The notes beneath the pieces are model-generated. The model was not told where the DNA came from and ran no database searches. It worked only from the letters and a program-made list of their open reading frames with translations. A DNA stretch of 35,660 bases, taken from contig JAPOQG010000247.1 of the NCBI GenBank assembly GCA_026710865.1, forward strand, positions 1-35,660, in the 5' to 3' direction. The DNA is from Acidimicrobiaceae bacterium (GTDB taxonomy: Bacteria; Actinomycetota; Acidimicrobiia; Acidimicrobiales; Aldehydirespiratoraceae). Each line of letters starts with the position of its first letter. The stretch's first letter is position 1. The position numbers and the translations under genes were made by a program. Positions 10,455 through 17,205 of the stretch are shown piece by piece.

Positions 10455-10520
10455 GTCCGAGGACACCACCGCGCCCCGGAACTTGGTCCCGCCCGCCTCC
10501 ACCGCCCCGAGAAGTTGGTT
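10455..10520 (-). pseudogene. remnant of a ROK-family sugar kinase N-terminus
   Basis: Read on the minus strand from 10520, the frame gives NQLLGAVEAGGTKFRGAVV. This matches the N-terminal phosphate-binding signature of ROK-family fructokinase/glucokinase proteins (typically LLGAVEAGGTKF.CAV). The match covers about 22 codons, with no ROK domain before or after it; the next gene in this direction starts at 10363. I infer the stub of a kinase gene lost when the surface-protein genes or the toxin-antitoxin pair arrived. It is too short to be functional, and chance resemblance cannot be fully excluded. Confidence 0.45.
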
Positions 10521-10575
10521 CGTCTGCCTCTGGCCCTCATCTCTTGATGTCGCGCCGGGAGGTGACCACTCGACG

Positions 10576-10914
10576 TCAGTGGTTGAGCAAGGTTCTGACG
10601 ATCGTGTCCACCTGCAAGCTCGTGTCGGCGTCGATGGCGCCGATCTTGTGGAGCAGGCGCCGAATGCTGACGGAGCGGATCAACTCGCACTGGACATAGC
10701 TGGTGCGGTGAAGACCCGTCGCGCCGTTGGCTTGCACCTCGACGTGCAGCGATAGCCGGCGATGCGTCGTGGTGAGGGGAGCGAGGATCACAAAAGGAAA
10801 GCCCGCACCGAACGTGTCCGGCGGTCCGAGAACCAATGCTGGACGCCGTGAGGCGGGCTCGCCGGGGTGTGACGGCCCGAAATCGACGAGCCACAGCTCG
10901 TCAAGCGATGCCAT
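10576..10914 (-). CDS. mazF: MazF/PemK-family toxin endoribonuclease
   Basis: This 112-residue protein has the compact MazF/PemK barrel pattern. An N-terminal ELWLVDFGPSHPGEPASRRP segment corresponds to the usual G(x)PxGxEPxxxRPALVL strand-turn. It continues with PALVL, VILAPLTT, and the late TSYVQCELIRSVSIRRL block that forms the conserved Q(V/C)..(I/L)R strand. MazF toxins cut mRNA at short sequence motifs and are neutralised by the partner antitoxin. The ATG lies inside the 3' end of the upstream antitoxin gene (14-bp overlap) with no clear SD, so translation is probably coupled. Length is normal for the family. Target sequence cannot be predicted. Confidence 0.85.
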   Translation of the reverse strand: MASLDELWLVDFGPSHPGEPASRRPALVLGPPDTFGAGFPFVILAPLTTTHRRLSLHVEVQANGATGLHRTSYVQCELIRSVSIRRLLHKIGAIDADTSLQVDTIVRTLLNH

Positions 10915-11137
10915 CGGAAACGTGGGACGACTCTGCCTCCGCGAGATAGTCGGACCATGCCTCGAGGTCGCCGCGCATGGCGGCCAACTCCTCCTGCACC
11001 CGCAGGCCGAATCGCAGTCGCCGGAGGGCCTCGGCAGCCTGGCGTACCGTCTCGGTAAGGGTGTCCCCCGTCTCGTTGCTCATGTCGAGGAGGCGGGAAT
11101 GGGTTTCGCGGTCTACCCGGACGGTCGTCGTCTCCAC
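10901..11137 (-). CDS. MazE-like ribbon-helix-helix antitoxin
   Basis: This 78-residue protein starts at GTG. The first half, TTTVRVDRETHSRLLDMS and the following helices, has the beta-strand plus two-helix pattern of ribbon-helix-helix DNA-binding antitoxins. The acidic C-terminal part (EAWSDYLAEAE) would be the toxin-binding tail. It precedes and overlaps the MazF-type toxin gene, which is the usual antitoxin-first order, so the pair is probably co-transcribed and autoregulated. No good SD was seen before the GTG, so a short-leader transcript is possible. The family call rests on the pattern and on the neighbour. Confidence 0.78.
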   Translation of the reverse strand: METTTVRVDRETHSRLLDMSNETGDTLTETVRQAAEALRRLRFGLRVQEELAAMRGDLEAWSDYLAEAESSHVSDGIA

Positions 11138-11226
11138 AAGCCGGAGGCTACTGGGATGTCTACAAATCGTCTACACATTGTGCGGGGCGTGTTGATGCGT
11201 ACTTCGGCCCGATGTCACGCTCGCCT

Positions 11227-11278
11227 CGAAATCTGCACGGGTTCTACTCACATATGACGGGTTTCTCTACAGATTTCG
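11227..11278. promoter_or_regulatory. 9-bp inverted repeat with internal direct repeat upstream of mazEF
   Basis: CGAAATCTG (11227-11235) and CAGATTTCG (11270-11278) form a perfect inverted repeat. Between them ACGGGTTCTAC and ACGGGTTTCTCTAC form an imperfect direct repeat. The element lies 10 bases beyond the stop of the copper-monooxygenase gene and about 90 bases upstream of the antitoxin start. It may be a read-through hairpin for the former, an operator for the latter, or the end of a small inserted element. Confidence 0.4.
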
Positions 11279-11287
11279 GTCGAGTTG

Positions 11288-13576
11288 TCAGTCGGGCAGC
11301 ACCGTGATGCTGGAGAAGCACATCTCGTCGACGGTGCCCTCGTTCCAGGTGATGTAGCGGGGCTCGGGCATGAACTGCAGGGTGCGGTCCCACCAGCACT
11401 CGAAGCGGACCATGTCGCCCCGCTCGATGCGGATGTCCTCGACCGGCTCGTAGTTGAGCTGCCACTCGAAGTCCCACACCGGGATGTCGAGCAGGATCCG
11501 CTCATCGGGCGTGTCGGGGTGCAGGGTCATGCGGTAGGCCGCGCCGAACTCGTGCATGTGGCCGAGCACGGTGTGGATCGTGCCGGTGCTGCGGGCGGGC
11601 AGGTCGCAGGAGCTGTAGCCGATGCTGCCGTCGAGGTCGTCGTAGTCGTCGACGGTGCCGCCGCACTGCGCCAGCAGCAGGCCGGGGATGAGCGGGGCGA
11701 AGTCGTCGTACTTCTCGCCGATCTCGGCCAGCACGTTGGCCCGCACGCACAGGTTCACGTAGCCGTCGATGGTGGCGGCCCGCTCGGCCGCGACAGCCTC
11801 CTCCTCGGGGGTGCACGGGATCTCGGCCGGGGTGACGTAGTCGTTGCTCCCGACGTGGGTCATGCCCGCGGCCACCTCGGCGGCGGTGGCCGTGTCGAGG
11901 ATGATCCAGGAGCCGTCGGGCGGGGTGTCGTGGTCGTAGTGGTAGTGGATCTGGTTGACGATCATGTCGCCGGGCCACAGGTAGAGGCCGTAGCCGTCGG
12001 GGTAGATGACCGGCGACTGGCCCGGCGCCCAGCCCTGGATCGAGTACACGCCGTCGCTGAAGAGCCCCGACAGCCCGAAGCACGTCCAGCCGGGCTCGTC
12101 GGGGAAGCCCTCGGCCGCCTCGATCCCGTCCTCGGCCGCGATCTTGGCCGCGACCTCCTCAGCGGCGCCGGCCGGCACCCGGTAGACGATGGCGTGGTGC
12201 ACGACCGGCGCCTGGTCGGGCCGGAACTCGAAGCCCTTGACCCAGTTGCCGTCGCCCTCGGGGTCGGCCACCTCGTGGACCTGGCAGCGGTAGTCGTCCT
12301 TCTTGACCGGCCGGCCGTCGGCGCGGGAGTAGCCGGTGTACAGCCCGTCACGGGGCCCGATCCTCTGGTCCTCCTCTATGGGGAGGATGGCCTGGACCCG
12401 GGCCACGAGCGGGGTGCTGGGCCGCACGTCGAGGCCGCCGCCGGAGTCGGCCCACGCCTTGACGGCCGCCTTCTCCTCCTCGCTGAGCGACCAGTCGTGC
12501 ACGAACTCCGGGCTCAGGTCCGACGGCAGCCACGGCGGCATGAAGCCGATGCCGGTGACGAAGGCGATGTCGTCGGCGATGGCGGCCGCGTCGCCGGCGG
12601 TGTCGAGCGCGAGGGTGCTCCAGGCCGGGCCGCCGGTGGTGTGGCAGCTCACGCAGCGGGTCTCCAGGATCGGCTGCACGGTCGCGGCGAACCGGCCCGC
12701 CGCGATCTCGGTGGACGGGATCTCGCGGCGCAGGTCGCCGGTCGGCTCCGAGCCGATCTCGACCCGGTCGGCGACCAGCTCGAAGGCGAGGACCACCTCG
12801 TCGGAGGTGTGCACCAGCCGGGCGATGTTGATGGGGCCGACGTCGTAGTCGCTGGTCAACACCGTCGCCGACATCGCCGCGGTCAGGCCGTCGGGGGTGA
12901 CGGTGACGGTGCCGGTGAACGTCTCGGTGCGGGTGGTCTCCTTGACGGTCAGCTCGCCGGTCACGGCGATGTCGTAGGCGGCGCCGTCGGCGAATCCGGC
13001 GTCGAGGCCCTCGATGGAGGTGGGCTTGAAGCGGACGAACGGCCAGTGGCTCGACTCCAGGTAGTCGTGGCGGATGCGCTTGTCGCGCAGGGCGGAGTCC
13101 GACCGGAACATCTCCACGTTGACGACGATCTCGCCGATCCGGCTCGCGGCCAGGTCGATCAGGTTCACGGCGATCTCGCCGGCCATCACCGTCGTGGTGC
13201 CCACCGTGGTGCGTGACAGCCCGCCGAGGCGTTCGGTGATGTGGTAGCTGGCCCGCGACCCGGCTCCGGGCACTATGCGGTACAGCCGCTCGGTCTCGAC
13301 GTCGAAGTCCTCGGGGTCGTCGACGTCCACCACCGGGGGAGCGACGACCTCGCCCCTCGTCGTCAGCTCGGAGTGATCGACCTCGCCGTCGACGTCACCG
13401 GTGACGCCGCCGTCGACCGCGCCGTCGACGGCCACATCCACAGCATCGACGGCCACATCGACGGCCGTCTCGACCGTGTCGAACCACTGGCCCCGGGTCA
13501 GGAACGCAGTCGTGCCGATCACCAGCACCGCCAGGATCGCCACCCGGCCCGGGTCGAGTCTCCGCCACCACGACAC
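11288..13576 (-). CDS. exported YceI - cytochrome c - copper type II monooxygenase fusion
   Basis: This 762-residue protein begins with a membrane anchor (residues 11-27) and a VD-rich linker (about 37-66). Residues about 95-275 resemble a YceI-like beta-barrel, a fold that binds isoprenoid-type lipids (SSHWPFVRFKPTSIEG, TVTVTPDGLTA). A single c-type haem site, CVSCH, is at 308-312, with a plausible axial Met in FMPPW (346). The C-terminal half carries the copper ligands of peptidyl-glycine/dopamine monooxygenases: H460-H461 and the H544/H546 region for one copper, and H673-x-H675 with Met752 (DEMCF) for the other. Such enzymes hydroxylate C-H bonds using O2 and an electron donor. I infer that the fused haem domain delivers electrons and the YceI domain may present a lipid substrate. 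It acts outside the cytoplasmic membrane. The RCC1-type lipoprotein gene lies 91 bp upstream on the same strand. Confidence 0.85.
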   Translation of the reverse strand: MSWWRRLDPGRVAILAVLVIGTTAFLTRGQWFDTVETAVDVAVDAVDVAVDGAVDGGVTGDVDGEVDHSELTTRGEVVAPPVVDVDDPEDFDVETERLYRIVPGAGSRASYHITERLGGLSRTTVGTTTVMAGEIAVNLIDLAASRIGEIVVNVEMFRSDSALRDKRIRHDYLESSHWPFVRFKPTSIEGLDAGFADGAAYDIAVTGELTVKETTRTETFTGTVTVTPDGLTAAMSATVLTSDYDVGPINIARLVHTSDEVVLAFELVADRVEIGSEPTGDLRREIPSTEIAAGRFAATVQPILETRCVSCHTTGGPAWSTLALDTAGDAAAIADDIAFVTGIGFMPPWLPSDLSPEFVHDWSLSEEEKAAVKAWADSGGGLDVRPSTPLVARVQAILPIEEDQRIGPRDGLYTGYSRADGRPVKKDDYRCQVHEVADPEGDGNWVKGFEFRPDQAPVVHHAIVYRVPAGAAEEVAAKIAAEDGIEAAEGFPDEPGWTCFGLSGLFSDGVYSIQGWAPGQSPVIYPDGYGLYLWPGDMIVNQIHYHYDHDTPPDGSWIILDTATAAEVAAGMTHVGSNDYVTPAEIPCTPEEEAVAAERAATIDGYVNLCVRANVLAEIGEKYDDFAPLIPGLLLAQCGGTVDDYDDLDGSIGYSSCDLPARSTGTIHTVLGHMHEFGAAYRMTLHPDTPDERILLDIPVWDFEWQLNYEPVEDIRIERGDMVRFECWWDRTLQFMPEPRYITWNEGTVDEMCFSSITVLPD

Positions 13577-13623
13577 GATCCAGTATGCCCCCGCGCGTGC
13601 CGCCGCCTCACCCGCCCGGGGGC

Positions 13624-13677
13624 GATGCCGGTCAGTCGAAGGATGCCAGCCAGTCGGTGGATGTCGGTCAGTCGATG
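13624..13677. repeat. three tandem 18-bp repeats
   Basis: Three imperfect 18-base units beginning GATGCC or GATGTC (13624, 13642, 13660) span the intergenic gap and run over the stop codon of the RCC1-like lipoprotein gene. They share GATG.C.G.CAGTCG. Unit number may vary between strains by slippage; no function is evident. Confidence 0.55.
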
Positions 13678-15467
13678 TAGGTCACGCCGTCGGGCGGGGC
13701 CCGCAGCGTGCCCCAGCACTCGACGGTGCCGTCCCACCGCAGCCCGCAGGTGTAGCCCTGGCCGACCTCCACGTCAGCGAACGACCCGGTGGGCGCAGTC
13801 TCCCTCCAGCCCCAGCATTCGACGGTGCCGTCCTTTCGCAGCCCGCACGAGTGCACCCCGGCAGAGACGGCAATGTACTCGTAGCCCAGTGCTACGAGCT
13901 GTCCGTGCGAATTGGAGCCCCAGCACTCGACATCGCCGTGGAGTCGTATTCCGCAGGTGTGGCTGTCGCCGGCCGCGATCGCAGAGAAGTGCCCCGTCGG
14001 GGCGTCCAGCCTCCCCGCGCTGGGGTTGCCCCAGCACTCGGCCGCATCCGTGTCGCGTATCCCGCAGGTGTGAGTGCTGCCCGCGGCGACGGCTGTGAAG
14101 ATGCCGGCGGGGGCGTCGGCCTGGCCGTGGGAGTTGGAGCCCCAGCACTCGACGGCACCGTCTGTACGCAGGCCGCAGGCGTGGCCGATGCCGGCAGTCA
14201 CCGCGTCGAACGGTCCGCCCGGGGCGTCGAGAACGCCGAATCGGTCGTATCCCCAGCACTCGACGGTCTGGTCGGCGCGCAGCCCGCAGGCGAAGTAGTT
14301 CCCGGTGTCCATGGCCCTGAAGCGCCCGCCGGGCGGTTCCATCTGGCCCACGAGGTCGGTGCCCCAGCACTCGACTGTGCCGTCGGCGCGCAGCCCGCAG
14401 GTGTGGTTGCCGCCGGCAGCCAGCGACTCGAACTCCTCGCTGGGAGGTTCGGCGCCCGCCACGAAGCGCCGGCCCCAGCATTGGATGGTCCCGTCGGTGC
14501 GCAGCCCGCAGCTGTGGTCGGCCGCGGCCGCGACCGCCTGGAACTGGCCGTCCGGCGCCGGGGTTGCGCCGAAGGCGTCCGATCCCCAGCACTCGGCCGT
14601 GCCGTCGGTGCTCACCGCGCAGGTGTGGTCCACTCCCGCCGCCAGCGTTGTGAAGGTCCCGCCGGGTGCGTCGGTCTTGCCCAGATAGTCCGACCCCCAG
14701 CACTCGGCCGTGCCATCGAGTCTCACCCCGCAGGTGTGGTCGGCGCCCGCGGCGATGGCGGTGAAGCGTTCCGTTCGACTGTCTGCCTGGCCAGCCTCGT
14801 TGGCGCCCCAGCACTGCACCGTGCCACCGCTGCGAAGAACGCAGGCGTGGCCGTGTCCAGCAGCCACCGCGGTGAAGTGTCCTCCGGGCGGGGTCAGGAA
14901 CTCGCGGTCGGCGCCTCCCCAGCACTCGACGTCGCCGTCGTCGCGCAGAGCACAGGTGAATCCGGCGCCCGCCGACAGGGCGATGAACTCACCTTCCGGC
15001 GGGTCGAGTACTCCTAGGAAATCCCCACCCCAGCACTCGATGCTGCCGTCGGTCCTGATGGCGCAGTTGTGGCCGGGTCCCGCTGAGATCGCCTTGAACT
15101 GGCCGTCGGGCGCATCGAGCAGGCCGCTCTGGTTGACGCCCCAGCAGTCGATGCCGCCGTCGGTGCGGATGGCGCACGTGTGCCAGAACCCGGCCGCCAC
15201 CGCAGTGAACGTCCCCTCGGCCGGCATGGGCACCGACGACGCGGGCACGTCGGCGTTCGAACGGCTGTCCTCGGCGGCTTCCTCGGCCTGATCGCCCTCC
15301 CCGGCCCCGGCAACGGGCGGGGCCGCCTCATCGGAGCACGCCGCGGCCACCAGCCCGGCCACCACCAACCAACAAGCGACCCGTCGAAGCGGCGCTTCGG
15401 CCCGACATGACTGCACCGTCCGGCGGCACCCGCTCCAGGCCGCAGCACTGGATCGGGCCTGGGGCAT
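13668..15467 (-). CDS. lipoprotein with fourteen RCC1-like repeats
   Basis: The chosen start is the ATG at 15467, six bases after a GGAGGAGG SD; a GTG at 15473 overlaps that SD and is less likely. The 599-residue product has a long basic N-region, a hydrophobic stretch and a lipobox LVAAAC with the lipid-modified Cys at 44. An Ala/Glu-rich linker follows. Fourteen repeats of about 37 residues then follow the pattern F.A.AAG..HTC.IR.DG...CWG.....G...AP.G, typical of bacterial RCC1/BNR-like propeller repeats. Each unit has two cysteines about 12 residues apart, suggesting one disulfide per blade, and fourteen units suit two seven-bladed propellers. It is probably a binding or scaffold protein on the outer face of the membrane. 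No enzymatic residues were recognised. Confidence 0.88.
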   Translation of the reverse strand: MPQARSSAAAWSGCRRTVQSCRAEAPLRRVACWLVVAGLVAAACSDEAAPPVAGAGEGDQAEEAAEDSRSNADVPASSVPMPAEGTFTAVAAGFWHTCAIRTDGGIDCWGVNQSGLLDAPDGQFKAISAGPGHNCAIRTDGSIECWGGDFLGVLDPPEGEFIALSAGAGFTCALRDDGDVECWGGADREFLTPPGGHFTAVAAGHGHACVLRSGGTVQCWGANEAGQADSRTERFTAIAAGADHTCGVRLDGTAECWGSDYLGKTDAPGGTFTTLAAGVDHTCAVSTDGTAECWGSDAFGATPAPDGQFQAVAAAADHSCGLRTDGTIQCWGRRFVAGAEPPSEEFESLAAGGNHTCGLRADGTVECWGTDLVGQMEPPGGRFRAMDTGNYFACGLRADQTVECWGYDRFGVLDAPGGPFDAVTAGIGHACGLRTDGAVECWGSNSHGQADAPAGIFTAVAAGSTHTCGIRDTDAAECWGNPSAGRLDAPTGHFSAIAAGDSHTCGIRLHGDVECWGSNSHGQLVALGYEYIAVSAGVHSCGLRKDGTVECWGWRETAPTGSFADVEVGQGYTCGLRWDGTVECWGTLRAPPDGVTYID

Positions 15468-15611
15468 CGACACCTCCTCCGGTCACTGGGCGGCCGGGCT
15501 CAGTATCGCGCCGTGGCGGAGCCCTTCACAGAGGTTTCTGAGAGCCGTCGGCCGACCCGGTCCGCTGACCCGGTCCGCCGGCTGCGAGGCCTCCCGCCGG
15601 CAGGCGGCTCC

Positions 15612-16607
15612 TCACTCCAGCGGGAATGGGAGCTGGAGCCACCACGGACGGTCGACGGTGTCGATGCGGTGCACCCACTTGACCCACCAGAAGCCCCGCC
15701 GGCCCGGAGCCACCAGCCGCACCGGCGCTCCGTGGCCCCGGCGCAGCGGCACGCCGTTGTAGCCGACGGCCAGGTACAGGTTCGGCGCGTCGCGAGCCGG
15801 GAACAGGCGGCTGTAGCCGGTCAGCGAGGTGACTTCCAGCGTGGGCCCGTCCACCGGCGGCAATAGCTCGGCGAGCGGCACTGCGTCCCAGGACTGGCGG
15901 CTCCACCATCCTCCCGTGCAGTCGAGATCGGCCTCCAACGGCCGGGCCTTCTCGTGCAGAGCCTCCAGCGCCAGCGGCTCGCCCGCGATGGTCAAGTCCC
16001 AACCGGCGGCGGGCACCCGCGGCGACCGGTCGTTGAGCCACATCGTGGTCGGCATCTCCGACGGATTGAACGAGGCGATCTCGTGGGAGCCGGTGAAGCG
16101 CCGGTTGTCGCCCACCGCCAGTTGCTGGATCCCGTAGGCGACCCCGGCGGCGGCCAGCGCGAGCCCGCCGCCGGCCAGAGCCCTGCGGTCGAGGTCGGTC
16201 ACGCGGGGACGGCCCGGCCGGCTCACGATGTGCCACACCACCAGCGGCGCCAGCAGCGCGGCCAGCAGGACATGGGTCCACAGCGCCGACCAGTAGCCCA
16301 CCCCGTGCCACAGCCCGGTGGCGTGCAGGATGCCCAGCACGACCGTGGCCGCCACCAGCACGCCCAGAAGCATCGACAGCCACCGGGTCGCTCGGCGGCG
16401 CTTCAACCCGGTGCGCACCGAGCCGCGGAGCTTGGCCGGGGCCAGGGCCAGCAGGCTCAGACCGGCCAGCGCATGCACGACGGTCACCCAGCGGGCCCAG
16501 CCGCTGCCGACGCCCCAGGACGCCAGACCGGTCACCGCGGCCACCGTCACCGCCACGGCCAGCAGGAGATCCACCCGCCGAGCCGTGAGCCATTTGGTAA
16601 TCGTCAT
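15612..16607 (-). CDS. membrane cytochrome b fused to sulfite-oxidase-like molybdenum domain
   Basis: This 331-residue protein has five hydrophobic segments (about 13-30, 40-57, 78-97, 108-128, 141-160). Histidines 45, 95, 112 and 126 sit in or near them, as expected for a haem-b-binding bundle. The soluble part (about 170-331) belongs to the sulfite oxidase/YedY molybdopterin fold. DLDCTGGWWS carries the Mo-ligating Cys230, followed by VTSLTGYSR, and GHGAPVRLVAPG...GFWWVKWV matches the conserved cofactor-binding end. I infer an extracytoplasmic oxidoreductase coupled to the quinone pool; the substrate is unknown. The gene ends about 140 bp upstream of the RCC1-type lipoprotein start. The ATG has no SD and abuts a palindrome, so a leaderless transcript is plausible. 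Confidence 0.85.
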   Translation of the reverse strand: MTITKWLTARRVDLLLAVAVTVAAVTGLASWGVGSGWARWVTVVHALAGLSLLALAPAKLRGSVRTGLKRRRATRWLSMLLGVLVAATVVLGILHATGLWHGVGYWSALWTHVLLAALLAPLVVWHIVSRPGRPRVTDLDRRALAGGGLALAAAGVAYGIQQLAVGDNRRFTGSHEIASFNPSEMPTTMWLNDRSPRVPAAGWDLTIAGEPLALEALHEKARPLEADLDCTGGWWSRQSWDAVPLAELLPPVDGPTLEVTSLTGYSRLFPARDAPNLYLAVGYNGVPLRRGHGAPVRLVAPGRRGFWWVKWVHRIDTVDRPWWLQLPFPLE

Positions 16608-16627
16608 GTTATAATGTTCAATATAAC
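16608..16627. promoter_or_regulatory. AT-rich palindrome abutting the molybdoenzyme start
   Basis: GTTATA (16608-16613) and TATAAC (16622-16627) form an inverted repeat with an 8-base spacer that touches the ATG of the minus-strand molybdoenzyme gene. On the minus strand TATATT (21-26 of this block) could be its -10, giving a transcript with almost no leader. The site sits in the divergent gap shared with the coiled-coil gene, so one regulator could control both. Confidence 0.4.
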
Positions 16628-16656
16628 TATCGCCTGATGGCCTCTACGGATGAACA

Positions 16657-16665
16657 TGCTATACT
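16657..16665 (+). promoter_or_regulatory. extended -10 promoter of the coiled-coil gene
   Basis: TGCTATACT is an extended -10 element ending 9 bases before the first ATG of the plus-strand gene. Transcription would start at about 16672, leaving essentially no leader for the ATG at 16675. No convincing -35 was found, as is usual for extended -10 promoters. Confidence 0.45.
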
Positions 16666-16674
16666 TGGGAGGGC

Positions 16675-17205
16675 ATGACGGTGGAAGACGCGATTATCGG
16701 AGTGCTGGGCGCGGGCGTCTTGGGGATGCTCTGCTTCTTCTTTCAGTCGATCAAGTCGGACCTGCGCGACCTCGGCGAGCGCATGGGTCGAAGCGAGGCG
16801 ATCCTGATCAATGTCGTCGAGCGATTGACAAGGATCGAGACCGTCCAGGCTCAGCACGGCCGCATCCTTGCTCAGCACAGTCGTACGCTGGATGAGCACG
16901 GCCGCATCCTCGCCGAGCACGGTCGCAAGCTCGATGAGCACGGCCGCATCCTCGCCGAGCACAGTCGCATCCTTGCCGAGCACGGCCGCATCCTTGCCGA
17001 GCACAGTCGCATCCTCGCCGAGCACGGTCGCAAGCTCGATGAGCACGGCCGCATTCTTGCCGAGCACGGCCGCATCCTTGCCGGGCACAGTCGTACGCTC
17101 GATGAGCACAGTCGCATCCTTGCCGGGCACGGCCGCATGCTCGCCGAGATTGTGGGCTATGGGGAGCGGATCACCGCCCTGGAGGGTGCGGCAGCCGCCG
17201 GCTAG
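16675..17205 (+). CDS. membrane-anchored coiled-coil protein with fourteen His heptads
   Basis: The product is 176 residues with a hydrophobic anchor at about 7-23 (IIGVLGAGVLGMLCFFF) and a charged helix to 58. Fourteen consecutive seven-residue units (59-156) of the form (A/D)-(E/Q/G)-H-(G/S)-R-x-L follow, then a short C-terminal tail. Leu and His alternate with 4,3 spacing, so His would occupy one core position of a coiled coil in every heptad. The ATG at 16675 would be leaderless; a GTG at 16681 has a GGGAGG SD at a 7-base spacing and is a good alternative. Its stop overlaps the convergent acyl-CoA dehydrogenase stop (CTAG). The family is not recognised. A signalling, scaffolding or metal/pH-responsive role is only a guess. 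Confidence 0.75.
   Translation: MTVEDAIIGVLGAGVLGMLCFFFQSIKSDLRDLGERMGRSEAILINVVERLTRIETVQAQHGRILAQHSRTLDEHGRILAEHGRKLDEHGRILAEHSRILAEHGRILAEHSRILAEHGRKLDEHGRILAEHGRILAGHSRTLDEHSRILAGHGRMLAEIVGYGERITALEGAAAAG
16849..17142 (+). repeat. fourteen 21-bp coding repeats
   Basis: The units are about 21 bases each, of the type GAGCACGGCCGCATCCTTGC with small variations. They are in frame and encode the heptads of the coiled-coil protein. The near-identity at DNA level indicates recent expansion by slippage or unequal recombination. Confidence 0.9.

Noticed and set aside
11285-13216. 643-residue frame on the plus strand
   Set aside because: It lies opposite the copper-monooxygenase fusion, which has clear haem and copper motifs; the plus frame is low-complexity Val/Gly/Asp-rich with no domain.
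16849-17142. Possible CRISPR or minisatellite array
   Set aside because: The 21-bp units are contiguous without spacers and encode in-frame heptads of a coiled-coil protein.
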